A stretch of 64,000 nucleotides of DNA from Sophora flavescens (taxonomy: Eukaryota > Streptophyta > Magnoliopsida > Fabales > Fabaceae), in the NCBI GenBank assembly GCA_030762895.1, contig JAUPTC010000018.1, positions 62,001 through 126,000 of the forward strand, read 5' to 3'. This document shows positions 38,387-51,592 of the stretch, piece after piece. The position numbers and the translations under genes are program-made. The notes beneath the pieces were generated by a model, which was given only the letters and a program-made list of their open reading frames with translations, searched no databases and was not told where the DNA came from. Position 1 is the first letter of the stretch, and each line of letters opens with the position of its first letter.

Positions 38387-39618
38387 TAAAACACTAAACT
38401 CTCATTTTCACCCAAAACCCTAATTTGGACCCAAAACCCAAATTTTAACCCAAAGCTCTAATTTTGACACAAAACCCTAATTTTGACCCAAAACCCTATT
38501 TTTAACTTAAAACACAAATTCTAAAGGCAAACCCTAATTTTGACCCAAAACCTAATTTTGATCCGAAACCCTAATTCTAAACCAAAACCCTAATTCTAAC
38601 GCTATTTTTGACCCAAAACCCTATTTTTAACTCAAAACCCTAATTCATACCCCAAACACTAATTTTGACCCAAAACCCTAATTTCAACCCAAAGCTCTAA
38701 TTTTGACCCAAAACCCTAATTCAAACCTTAATTTTGACCCTAAACCCTAAATATGACCCAAAACCCTTATTTTGACCCAAAACCCAATTTTTAAATCAAA
38801 ACTCAAATTCTAACCCTAAGCCCTAATTTTGACCCTAAACACTAATTAAAACCCAAAACCTAAAACTAAAACTATTTTTGACCCAAAACCCTATTTTTAC
38901 TCAAAACCCTAATTAAAACCCTAAACGCTAATTTTGCCGCAAAACCCTAATTTGGACCAAAAACCCAAATTTTAACCAAAAACCCAAATTTTCACCCAAA
39001 GCTCTAATTTTGACCCAAAACCCTAATTCAAACCCTTATTTTGACCCTAAACCCTAAATTTGACCCAAAACCCTAATTTTGAAATAAAACCCCATTTTTA
39101 ACTCAAAACCAAATTCTAACCCTAAGCCTAATTTTGACCAAACCCTAATTCTAACCCAAAACCTAATTCTAACCTATTTTTGACCCAAAACCCTATTTTT
39201 AACTCAAAACCCTAATTCAAACCCCAAACGCTAATTTTGACCCAAACCCTAATTTGGACCAAAACCCAAATTTTAACCCAAACCCTAATTTTAACCAAAC
39301 TAAATTTGCCAAACCTAATTTTGACCCAAAACCAATTTTTAACTCAAAAACAAAATTCTAACCCTAAGCCTAGTTTTGACCCAAAACCCTAATTTGACCA
39401 AACCCAAATTTTGACCCGAAACCCTAATTTTGACCCGAAACCCTAATTTTAACCCAAAACCCTAATTTTCACCCAAAACCCTAATTTTAACTGAAAACCC
39501 TAATTCAAACCCCAAACGCTATTTTTGACCCAAAACCCTAATTTGGACCAAAAACCCAAATTTTAACCCAAAAACCTAATTTTACCATCTAATTTGACAA
39601 ATATTTACTAAACCTAAT
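38387..39618 (+). repeat. HOR unit 14 (1232 bp)
   Basis: The first block is clean, with AAAGGC in place of AACGGC near 38524. Contraction of CCC runs begins near 39110 and continues to the unit end. Confidence 0.84.
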
Positions 39619-40777
39619 TAAAACACTAAACTCTCATTTTCACCCAAAACCCTAATTTGGACCCAAAACCCAAATTTTAACCCAAAGCTCTAATTTTAAC
39701 CCAAACCCTAATTTTGACCCAAAACCCTATTTTAACTTAAAACACAAATTCTAACGCAAACCCTAATTTTGACCCAAAACCTAATTTTGATCCAAACCCT
39801 AATTCTAAACCAAAACCCTAATTCTATTTTGACCCAAAACCCTATTTTTAACTCAAAACCCTAATTCATACCCCAAACACTAATTTTGACCCAAAACCCT
39901 AATTTCAACCCAAAGCTCTAATTTTGACCCAAAACCCTAATTCAAACCTTAATTTTGACCCTAAACCCTAAATATGACCCAAAACCCTTATTTTGACCCA
40001 AAACCCAATTTTTAAATCAAAACCCAAATTCTAACCCTAAGCCCTAATTTTGACCCGAAACCCTAATTCTAACCCAAAACCTAATTCTAACCCTATTTTT
40101 GTCCCAAAACCCTATTTTTAACTCAAAACCCTAATTCAAACCCCAAACGCTAATTTTGACCCAAAACCCAAATTTTAACCCAAAACCCTTATTTTAACCC
40201 AAAGCCCTAATTTTGACCAAAACCCTAATTCAAACCTTATTTTGACCCTAAACCTAAATTTGACCCAAACCCTAATTTTGAAATAAAACCCCATTTTAAC
40301 TCAAAACCAAATTCTAACCCTAAGCCCTAATTTTGACCAAAACCCTAATTCTAACCAAAACCTAATTCTAACCTATTTTGACCCAAAACCTATTTTAACT
40401 CAAAACCCTAATTCAAACCCCAAACTAATTTTGACCAAACCTAATTTGGACCAAAACCCAAATTTTAACAACCACCCTAAGCCCAAAACCCTAATTTTGA
40501 CCCAAAAGCCATTTTAACTCAAAACCCAAATTCTAACCCTAAGCCCTAGTTTTGACCCAAAACCCTAATTTTGACCAAAACCCTAATTTTAACCAAAACC
40601 CTAATTTTGACCCAAAACCTAATTTGACCTAAACCCTAAATTTGACCCAAAACCCTTTTTTTTACTCAAAACCCTAATTCAAACCCCAAACGCTAATTTT
40701 GACCCAAAACCCTAATTTGGACCAAAACCCACATTTTAACCCAATACCCTAATTTAACCCAAATCTCAAACCCTAAT
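39619..40777 (+). repeat. HOR unit 15 (1159 bp), contracted
   Basis: This is one of the shortest units. AACGGC is reduced to AACGC and GATCCGAAA to GATCCAAA. CAAACGCT is reduced to CAAACT near 40423. A clean patch remains at about 39890-40170. Confidence 0.83.
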
Positions 40778-41960
40778 TAAAACACTAAACTCTCATTTTC
40801 ACCCAAAACCCTAATTTGGACCCAAACCCAAATTTTAACCCAAACTCTAATTTTGACCCAAACCCTAATTTTGACCCAAAACCCTATTTTTAACTTAAAA
40901 CCAAATTCTAACGAAACCTATTTTGACCCAAACCTAATTTTGATCCAAACCCTAATTCTAAACCAAAACCCTAATTCTACGCTATTTTTGACCCAAAACC
41001 CTATTTTTAACTCAAAACCTAATTCATACCCCAAACACTAATTTTGACCCAAAACCTAATTTCAACCCAAAGCTCTAATTTTGACCCAAAAACCTAATTC
41101 AAACCTTAATTTTGACCTAAGCCCTAAATATGACCTAAAACCCTAATTTTGACCAAACCCAATTTTAAATCAAAACCCAAATTCTAACCCTAAGCTAATT
41201 TTGACCTAATTCTAACCAAACCTAATTCTAACCTATTTTTGACCCAAAACCCTATTTTTAACTCAAAACCCTAATTCAAACCCCAAACGCTAATTTTGAC
41301 CCAAAACCAAATTTGGACCAAAACCCAATTTTTAACCCATTACCCTTATTTTAACCCAAAGCTCTAATTTTGACCCAAACCCTAATTCAAACCCTTATTT
41401 TGACCCTAAACCCTAAATTTGACCCAAAACCCTAATTTTGAAATAAAACCCCATTTTTAACTCAAAACCCAAATTCTAACCCTAAGCCCTAATTTGACCA
41501 AAACCCTAATTCTAACCCAAAACCTAATTCTAACCTATTTTTGACCCAAAACCCTATTTTTAACTCAAAACCCTAATTCAAACCCCAAACGCTAATTTTG
41601 ACTCAAACCCTAATTTGGACCAAAACCCAAATTTTAACCAAACCTAATTTTAACCCACCTAATTTCCAAATAATTCAAAATTGAAATTTTGACCAAAACC
41701 ATTTTTAACTCAAAACCCAATTTTACCTAAACCCTAATTTTGACCCAAACCCTAATTTGACCAAACCTAATTTTAACCCAAAACCTAATTACCCTAATTT
41801 TGACCATAACCTAATTTGACCCAAAACCCTAATTTTAACTCAAAACCTAATTCTTGACCAAAACCTAATTTCAATTTTAACCCAAACCCTAATTTTAACC
41901 CAAACCCTAATTTACAAATAATTTTGACCCAAAAACCTATTTTAAACACAAAACCCTAAT
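40778..41960 (+). repeat. HOR unit 16 (1183 bp), contracted
   Basis: The order is recognisable, but CpG sites and CCC runs are shortened in many monomers. The last 300 bp (41640-41960) are badly disordered. The frame that stays open at 40853-41041 exists only because these deletions shift the stop codons. Confidence 0.8.
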
Positions 41961-43180
41961 TAAAACAATAAAATCTCATTTTCACCCAAAACCCTAATTT
42001 GGACCAAAAACCCAAATTTTAACCCAAAGCTATAATTTTAACCCTAATTTTGACCCAAAACCCTAATTTTGACCGAAACCCCTAATTTTAACCCAAATTT
42101 TGACCCAAAACCCTAATTTTGATCCAAAACCCTAATTCTAAACCAAAACCCTAATTCACCTATTTGACCAAAACCCTAAAAAACCCAAATTCTAACCCAA
42201 AACACTAATTTTGACCCAAAACCCTAATTTCAACCCAAAGCTCTAATTTTGACCCAAAACCCTAATTCAAACCTTAATTTTGACCCTAAACCCTAAATAT
42301 GACCCAAAACCCTAATTTTGACCCAAAACCCAATTTTTAAATCAAAACCCAAATTCTAACCCTAAGCCCTAATTTTGACCTGAAACCCTAATTCTAACCC
42401 AAAACCTAATTCTAACCCTATTTTTGACCCAAAACCCTATTTTTAACTCAAAACCCTAATTCAAACCCCAAACGCTAATTTTGACCCAAAACCCAAATTT
42501 TAACCCAAAACCCTTATTTTAACCCAAAGCTCTAATTTTGACCCAAAACCCTAATTCAAACCCTTATTTTGACCCTAAACCCTAAATTTGACCCAAAACC
42601 CTAATTTTGAAATAAAACCCCATTTTTAACTCAAAACCCAAATTCTAACCCTAAGCCCTAATTTTGACCCGAAACCCTAATTCTAACCCAAAACCTAATT
42701 CTAAACCTATTTTTGACCCAAAACCCTATTTTTAACTCAAAACCCTAATTCAAACCCCAAACGCTAATTTTGACCCAAACCCTAATTTGGACCAAAAACC
42801 CAAATTTTAACCCGAAACCCTAATTTTAACCCTAAACCCTAAATTTGACCCAAAACCCTAATTTTGACCCAAAAGCCATTTTTAACTCAAAACCCAAATT
42901 CTAACCCTAAGCCCTAGTTTTGACCCAAAACCTAATTTTGACCCGAAACCCTAATTTTAACCCAAAACCCAAACGCTAATTTTGACCCAAAACCCTAATT
43001 TTGACCCTAAACCCTAAATTTGACCCAAAACCCTATTTTTAACTCAAAACCCTAATTCAAACCCCAAACGCTAATTTTGACCCAAAACCCTAATTTGGAC
43101 AAAAAACCCAAATTTTAACCCAAAACCCTAATTTTAACCCAAAGCTCTACCCTAATTTGACCCAAAACCTATAAACTAAT
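41961..43180 (+). repeat. HOR unit 17 (1220 bp)
   Basis: The start is altered to TAAAACAATAAAATCTCATT and the first 200 bp are irregular. The unit is clean from about 42200, with CCTGAAA near 42379. Confidence 0.83.
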
Positions 43181-44340
43181 TAAAACACTAAACTCTCATT
43201 TTCACCCAAAACCCTAATTTTGACCCAAAACCCAAATTTTAACCCAAAGCTCTAATTTTAACCCAAAACCCTAATTTTGACCCAAAACCCTATTTTTAAC
43301 TTAAAACACAAATTCTAACAAAAGACCCAAAACACTAATTTTGATCCGAAACCCTAATTCTAAACCAAAACCCTAATTCTAACGCTATTTTTGACCCAAA
43401 ACCCTATTTTTAACTCAAAACCCTAATTCATACCCCAAACACTAATTTTGACCCAAAACCCTAATTTCAACCCAAAGCTCTAATTTTGACCCAAAACCCT
43501 AATTCAAACCTTAATTTTGACCCTAAACCCTAAATATGACCCAAAACCCTAATTTTGACCCAAAACCCAATTTTTAAATCAAAACCCAAATTCTAACCCT
43601 AAGCCCTAATTTTGACCCGAAAACCCTATTTTTAACTCAAAACCCTAATTCAAACCCCAAACGCTAATTTTGACCCAAAACCCAAATTTGGACCAAAAAC
43701 CCAAATTTTAACCCAAAACCCTTATTTTAACCCAAAGCTCTAATTTTGACCCAAAACCCTAATTCAAACCCTTATTTTGACCCTAAACCCTAAATTTGAC
43801 CCAAAACCCTAATTTTGAAATAAAACCCCATTTTTAACTCAAAACCCAAATTCTAACCCTAAGCCCTAATTTTGACCAGAAACCCTAATTCTAACCCAAA
43901 ACCTAATTCTAAACCTATTTTTGACCCAAAACCCTATTTTTAACTCAAAACCCTAATTCATACCCCAAACACTAATTTTGACCCAAAACCCTAATTTGGA
44001 CCAAAAACCCAAATTTTAACCAAACCTAATTTTAACCCACCTATGCCAATTCCAAAGCCATTTTTAACTCAAAACCCAAATTCTAACCCTAACCTAGTTT
44101 TGACCCAAAACCTAATTTGACTAATTTTAACCCAAACCCCAAACGCGAATTTTGACCCAAAACCCTAATTTTGACCTAAACCCTAAATATGACCCATAAC
44201 CCTATTTTTAACTCAAAACCCTAGTTCAAACCCCAAACGCTAATTTTGACCAAAACCTAATTTGGACAAAAACCCAAATTTTAACCCAAAACCCTAATTT
44301 TAACCCAAGCTCTAATTTTGACCCAAACCTAATTAATAAT
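43181..44340 (+). repeat. HOR unit 18 (1160 bp), internal deletion
   Basis: About three monomers are missing near 43622, where CCCGAAAA joins directly to CCCTATTTTTAACTC. Disorder follows near 44030-44060. Confidence 0.85.
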
Positions 44341-45551
44341 TAAAACACTAAACTCTCATTTTCACCCAAAACCCTAATTTGGACCCAAAACCCAAATTTT
44401 AACCCAAGCTCTAATTTTAACCCAAAACCCTAATTTTGACCCAAAACCCTATTTTTAACTTAAAACACAAATTCTAACGGCAAACCCTAATTTTGACCCA
44501 AAACCTAATTTTGATCCGAAACCCTAATTCTAAACCAAAACCCTAATTCTAACGCTATTTTTGACCCAAAACCCTATTTTTAACTCAAAACCCTAATTCA
44601 TACCCCAAACACTAATTTTGACCCAAAACCCTAATTTCAACCCAAAGCTCTAATTTTGACCCAAAACCCTAATTCAAACCTTAATTTTGACCCTAAACCC
44701 TAAATATGACCCAAAACCCTTATTTTGACCCAAAACCCAATTTTTAAATCAAAACCCAAATTCTAACCCTAAGCCCTAATTTTGACCTGAAACCCTAATT
44801 CTAACCCAAAACCTAATTCTAACCCTATTTTTCACCAAAAACCTAATTTTTAATTAAAAACCTAATTCAAACCCCAAACGCTAATTTTGACCCAAAACCC
44901 AAATTTGGACCATAACCCAAATTTTTACCCTACACCCTTATTTTAACCCATAGATCTAATTTTTACCCAAACTAATTCAACCCTTATTTTGACCTAAACC
45001 TAAATTTGACCCAAAACCTAATTTGAAATAAACCCATTTTAACTAAAACCCAAATTCTAACCTAAGCCTAATTTTGACCAAAACCTAATTTAACCCAAAA
45101 CCTAATTCTAACCTATTTTGACCAAACCCTATTTTAACTCAAAACCTAATTCAAACCCCAACGCTAATTTGACCCAAACCTAATTTGGACCAAAACCCAA
45201 ATTTTAACCCAAACCTAATTTAACCCTAACTTTTGACCAAAAGCCATTTTTAACTCAAAACCCAAATTCTAACCCTAAGCCCTAGTTTTGACCCAAAACC
45301 CTAATTTTGACCCGAAACCCTAATTTTAACCCAAAACCCAAACGCTAATTTTGACCCAAAACCCTAATTTTGACCCTAAACCCTAAATTTGACCCAAAAC
45401 CCTATTTTTAACTCAAAACCCTAATTCAAACCCCAAACGCTAATTTTGACCCAAAACCCTAATTTGGACCAAAAACCCAAATTTTAACCCAAAACCCTAA
45501 TTCAAACCCTAATTTTGACCCAAAACCCTAATTTAGACCCAAAAACCTAAT
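44341..45551 (+). repeat. HOR unit 19 (1211 bp)
   Basis: The first half is clean AACGGC subtype with CCTGAAA near 44787. Between about 44930 and 45240 nearly every CCC is reduced to CC, a striking local contraction. The unit is clean again from 45245. Confidence 0.85.
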
Positions 45552-46814
45552 TAAAACACTAAACTCTCATTTTCACCCAAAACCCTAATTTGGACCCAAA
45601 ACCCAAATTTTAACCCAAAGCTCTAATTTTAACCCAAAACCCTAATTTTGACCCAAAACCCTATTTTTAACTTAAAACACAAATTCTAACGGCAAACCCT
45701 AATTTTGACCCAAAACCCTAATTTTGATCCGAAACCCTAATTCTAAACCAAAACCCTAATTCTAACGCTATTTTTGACCCAAAACCCTATTTTTAACTCA
45801 AAACCCTAATTCATACCCCAAACACTAATTTTGACCCAAAAACCTAATTTCAACCCAAAGCTCTAATTTTGACCCAAAACCCTAATTCAAACCTTAATTT
45901 TGACCCTAAACCCTAAATATGACCCAAAACCCTAATTTTGACCCAAAACCCAATTTTTAAATCAAAACCCAAATTCTAACCCTAAGCCCTAATTTTGACC
46001 CGAAACCCTAATTCTAACCCAAAACCTAATTCTAACCCTATTTTTGACCCAAAACCCTATTTTTAACTCAAAACCCTAATTCAAACCCCAAACGCTAATT
46101 TTGACCCAAAACCAACATATGGCCCAAATACACAAATATTAACCCCAAACCCTTATTTTAACCCCAAGCTCTAATTTTGACCCAAAACCTAATTCAAACC
46201 CTTATTTTGACCCTAAACCTAAATTTGACCAAAACCCTAATTTTGAAATAATACCCCATTTTTAACTCAAAACCCAAATTCTAACCCTAAGCCCTAATTT
46301 TGACCCGAAACCCTAATTCTAACCCAAAACCTAATTCTAAACCTATTTTGACCCAAAACCCTATTTTTAACTCAAAACCCTAATTCAAACCCCAAACGCT
46401 AATTTTGACCCAAACCCAAATTTGGACCAAAACCCAAATTTTAACCCAACCCTAATTTTAACCAACCTAATTTGACCCAAAACCTAATTTTGACCCAAAA
46501 GCCATTTTTGACCCAAAACCCTAATTTTGACCCGAAACCCTAATTTTAACCCAAAACCCAAACGCTAATTTTGACCCGAAACCCTAATTTTAACCCAAAA
46601 CCCAAACGCTAATTTTGACCCCAAACCCTAATTTTGACCCTAAACCCTAAATTTGACTCAAAACCCTATTTTTAACTCAAAACCCTAATTCAAACCCCAA
46701 ACGCTAATTTTGACCCAAAACCCTAATTTGGACCAAAAACCCAAATTTTAACCCAAAACCCTAATTTTAACCCAAATCTAATTTTGACCACCTAATTTTG
46801 ACCCAAAACCTAAT
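45552..46814 (+). repeat. HOR unit 20 (1263 bp) with internal duplication
   Basis: AACGGC subtype. A noisy patch lies near 46110-46170 and contraction near 46390-46490. A 44-bp tandem duplication follows at 46531-46618. Confidence 0.86.
46531..46618 (+). repeat. 44-bp tandem duplication inside HOR unit 20
   Basis: The 44 bases from CCCGAAACCC to CGCTAATTTTGA are repeated exactly, in direct tandem (46531-46574 and 46575-46618). The length is not a multiple of 19, so the exchange was out of monomer register. Confidence 0.8.
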
Positions 46815-48032
46815 TAAACACTAAACTCTCATTTCACCAACCCTAATTTGGACCCAAAACCCAAATTTTAACCCAAACTAATTTTACCCAAACCCTAATT
46901 TTGACCCAAACCCTATTTTTAACTTAAAACCAAATTCTAACCCTAATTTTGACCCAAAACCCTAATTTTGATCCAAACCCTAATTCTAAACCAAAACCCT
47001 AATTCTAACCTATTTTGAAAAACCCTATTTTTAACTCAAAACCCTAATTCATACCCCAAACACTAATTTTGACCCAAAACCCTAATTTCAACCCGAAGGT
47101 CAAATTTTGAGGCCAATCCCTATTTCAAACCTTAATTTTGACCCTAAACCTAAATATGACCCAAAACCCTAATTTTGACCCAAAACCCAAATTTAAATCA
47201 AAACCCAAATTCTAACCTAAGCCCTAATTTTGACCAAATCCTAATTCTAACCCAAAACCTAATTCTAACCCTATTTTTGACCCAAAACCCTATTTTTAAC
47301 TCAAAACCCTAATTCAAACCCCAAACGCTAATTTTGACCCAAAACCCAAATTTGGACCAAAAACCCAAATTTTAACCCAAAACCCTTATTTTAACCCAAA
47401 GCTCTAATTTTGACCCAAAACCCTAATTCAAACCCTTATTTTGACCCTAAACCCTAAATTTGACCCAAAACCCTAATTTTGAAATAAAACCCCATTTTTA
47501 ACTCAAAACCCAAATTCTAACCCTAAGCCCTAATTTTGACCCGAAACCCTAATTCTAACCCAAAACCTAATTCTAAACCTATTTTTGACCCAAAACCCTA
47601 TTTTTAACTCAAAACCCTAATTCAAACCCCAAACGCTAATTTTGACCCAAACCCTAATTTGGACCAAAAACCCAAATTTTAACCCGAAACCCTAATTCTA
47701 ACCCAAAACCCAAAACCCTAAATTTGACCCTAAACCCTAATTTTAACCCTAAACCCTAAATTTGACCCAAAACCCTAATTTTGACCCGAAACCCTAATTT
47801 TAACCCAAAACCCAAACGCTAATTTTGACCCAAAACCCTAATTTTGACCCTAAACCCTAAATTTGACCCAAAACCCTATTTTTAACTCAAAACCCTAATT
47901 CAAACCCCAAACGCTAATTTTGACCCAAAACCCTAATTTGGACCAAAAACCCAAATTTTAACCCAAAACCCTAATTTTAACCCAAAGCTCTAATTTTGAC
48001 CCAAAACCCTAATTTAGACCCAAAAACCTAAT
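46815..48032 (+). repeat. HOR unit 21 (1218 bp)
   Basis: The start is eroded (TAAACACTAAACTCTCATTT) and the first 350 bp are contracted. The unit is clean from about 47240 to its end. Confidence 0.85.
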
Positions 48033-49186
48033 TAAAACACTAAACTCTCATTTTCACCCAAAACCCTAATTTGGACCCAAAACCCAAATTTTAACCCAAA
48101 GCTCTAATTTTAACCCAAAACCCTAATTTTGACCCAAAACCCTATTTTTAACTTAAAACCAAATTCTAACGCAAACCCTAATTTTGACCCAAAACCCTAA
48201 TTTTGATCCGAAACCCTAATTCTAAACCAAAACCCTAATTCTAACGCTATTTTTGACCCAAAACCCTATTTTTAACTCAAAACCCTAATTCATACCCCAA
48301 ACACTAATTTTGACCCAAAACCCTAATTTCAACCCAAAGCTCTAATTTTGACCCAAAACCCTAATTCAAACCTTAATTTTGACCCTAAACCTAAATATGA
48401 CCCAAAACCCTAATTTTGACCCAAATCCCTATTTTTAAATCACAACCCTAATTCTAACCCGAAGCCCTAATTTTGACCCGTAACCCTACTTCTAACCCTA
48501 TTTTTGACCCCAAACCCTATTTTTAACTCAAAACCCTAATTCAAACCCCACACGATAATTTCGACCAAAAAGCCAAATTTTAACAAAAACCCCAATTTTA
48601 ACCCAAAACCTTATTTTAACCCAAAGCTCTAATTTTGACCAAAACCTAAACCCTTATTTTGACCCTAAACCTAAATTTGACCCAAAACCCTAATTTTGAA
48701 ATAAAACCCCATTTTTAACTCAAAACCCAAATTCTAACCCTAAGCCTAATTTTGACCCAACCCTAATTCTAACCCAAACCTAATTCTAACCTATTTTTGA
48801 CCAAAACCCTATTTTTAACTCAAAACCCTAATCAAACCCCAAACGCTAATTTTGACCCAAACCCTAATTTGGACCAAAACCCAAATTTAAAACTAATTTT
48901 ACCAAACCATTTTAACTCAAAACCCAAATTCTAACCCTAAGCCCTAGTTTTGACCCAAAACCCTAATTTTGACCAAAACCCTAATTTTAACCCAAAACCA
49001 ACTAATTTGACCCAAAACCCTAATTTGACGCCAAAACCCTATTTTTAACTCAAAACCCTAATTCAAACCCCAAACTAATTTGACCCAAAACCTAATTTGG
49101 ACCAAAACCCAAATTTTAACCCAAAACCCTAATTTTAACCCAAACTCTAATTTTGACCCAAAACCTAATTTGACCCAAAACCTAAT
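48033..49186 (+). repeat. HOR unit 22 (1154 bp), shortest
   Basis: The unit is clean to about 48380, then has scattered substitutions (48420-48600) and contraction. The third and fourth blocks have lost several monomers. Confidence 0.83.
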
Positions 49187-50391
49187 TTAACCTAAATTTC
49201 ACCCAAAACCCTAATTTGGACCCAAAACCCAAATTTTAACCCAAACTCTAATTTTAACCCAAAACCCTAATTTTGACCCAAAACCCTATTTTTAACTTAA
49301 AACACAAATTCTAACGAAACCCTAAATTTGAACCAAAACCCTAATTTGGACCCAAAACCCTAATTCTAAACCAAAACCCTAATTCTAACGCTATTTTTGA
49401 CCCAAAACCCTATTTTTAACTCAAAACCCTAATTCATACCCCAAACACTAATTTTGACCCAAAACCCTAATTTCAACCCAAAGCTCTAATTTTGACCCAA
49501 AACCCTAATTCAAACCTTAATTTTGACCCTAAACCCTAAATATGACCCAAAACCCTAATTTTGACCCAAAACCCAATTTTTAAATCAAAACCCAAATTCT
49601 AACCCTCAGCTCTAATTTTGACCCCGAAACCCTAATTCTAACACAAAACCCTAATTCTAACCCTATTTTTGACCCAAAACCCTATTTTAACTCAAAACCC
49701 TAATTCAAACCCCAAACGCTAATTTTGACCCAAAACCCTAATTTGGACCAAAAACCCAAATTTTAACCGATAACCCAAATTTTAACCCAAAGCTCTAATT
49801 TTGACCCAAAACCCTAATTCAAACCCTTTTTTTGACCCTAAACCTAAATTTGAACCAAAACCATAATTTTGAAATAAAACCCCATTTTTAACTCAAAACC
49901 CAAATTCTATCCCTAAGCCTAATTTTGACCCAACCTAATTCTAACCCAAAACCTAATTCTAAACCTATTTTTGACCCAAAACCCTATTTTTAACTCAAAA
50001 CCCTAATTCAAACCCCAAACGCTAATTTTGACCAACTTTGGACCAAAACCCAAATTTTAACCAAACCTAATTTTAACCTCCCTAATTTGACCAAAACCCT
50101 AATTTTGACCCAAAAGCCATTTTTAACTCAAAACCCAAATTCTAACCTAACCTAGTTTGGCTATTTTGACCAAACCTAATTTTAACCCAAACCATAATTT
50201 TGACCCAAAACCTAATTTTGACCACTAATTTGACCCAAAACCCTATTTTCTCAAACCCTAATTCAAACCCCAAACGCTAATTTTGACCCAAAACCCTAAT
50301 TTGGAACTAAAAACCAAATTTTAACCCAAAACCTAATTTTAACCCAAACTCTAATTTTGACAAAAAAAACTATTTTAACTCAAACCCTAAT
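49187..50391 (+). repeat. HOR unit 23 (1205 bp), start marker lost
   Basis: The start is reduced to TTAACCTAAATTTCACCC, so the boundary is set by spacing and by the TTCACCC that follows. The middle is well kept. Contraction occurs near 50040-50240. Confidence 0.75.
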
Positions 50392-51592
50392 TAAAACACT
50401 AAACTCTCATTTTCACCCAAAACCCTAATTTGGACCCAAAACCCAAATTTTAACCCAAAGCTCTAATTTTAACCCAAAACCCTAATTTTGACCCAAAACC
50501 CTATTTTAAAAATAAAACACAAATTCTAACCCAAAACCCTAATTTTGACCATAAACCCTAATTTTTATCCAAACCCTAATTCTAACCCAAAACCCTAATT
50601 CTAACCCTATTTTTGACCCAAAACCCTATTTTTAACTCAAAACCCTAATTCAAACCCCAAAGCTCTAATTTTGACCCAAAACCCTAATTCAAACCTTAAT
50701 TTTGACCCTAAACCCTAAATATGACCCAAAACCCTTATTTTGACCCAAAACCCAATTTTTAAATCAAAACCCAAATTCTAACCCTAAGCCCTAATTTTGA
50801 CCCGAAACCCTAATTCTAACCCAAAACCTAATTCTAACCCTATTTTTGACCCAAAACCCTATTTTTAACTCAAAACCCTAATTCAAACCCCAAACGCTAA
50901 TTTTGACCCAAAACCAAAATTTGGACAAAAAACCAAAATTTAAACCCAAAACCAAAATTTTAACCCAAATCTCTAATATTGACACAAAACCTAATTCAAA
51001 CCCTTATTTTGACCCTAAACCAAATATTTGACCAAAAACCATAATTTTGAAATAAAACCCCAATTTTAACTCAAAACCCAAATACTAACCCTAAGACCTA
51101 ATTTTGACCCGAAACACTAATTCTAACCCAAAACATAATTCTAAACCTATTTTGACCCAAAACCCTATTTTTAACTCAAAACCCTAATTCAAACCCCAAA
51201 CGCTAATTTTGACCCAAACCCTAATTTGGACCAAAAACCCAAATTTTAACCCGAAACCCTAATTTTAACCCCAAAACCCTAATTTTGACCCAAAAGCCAT
51301 TTTTAACTCAAAACCCAAATTCTAACCCTAAGCCCTAGTTTTGACCCAAAACCCTAATTTTGACCCGAAACCCTAATTTTAACCCAAAACCCAAACGCTA
51401 ATTTTGACCCAAAACCCTAATTTTGACCCAAAACCCTATTTTTAACTCAAAACCCTAATTCAAACCCCAAACGCTAATTTTGACCCAAAACCCTAATTTG
51501 GACAAAAAACCCAAATTTTAACCCAAAACCCTAATTTTAACCCAAAGCTCTAATTTTGACCCAAAACCCTAATTTAGACCCAAAAACCTAAT
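50392..51592 (+). repeat. HOR unit 24 (1201 bp), fused monomers
   Basis: Near 50650 TTCAAACCCCAAAGCTC joins two monomers that are normally about 40 bp apart, removing CATACCCCAAACAC. A-rich noise occurs near 50920-51060. Confidence 0.83.

Noticed and set aside
40853..41041. Open frame of 62 residues on the plus strand
   Set aside because: It lies in a contracted HOR unit. Corresponding positions in clean units contain stops.
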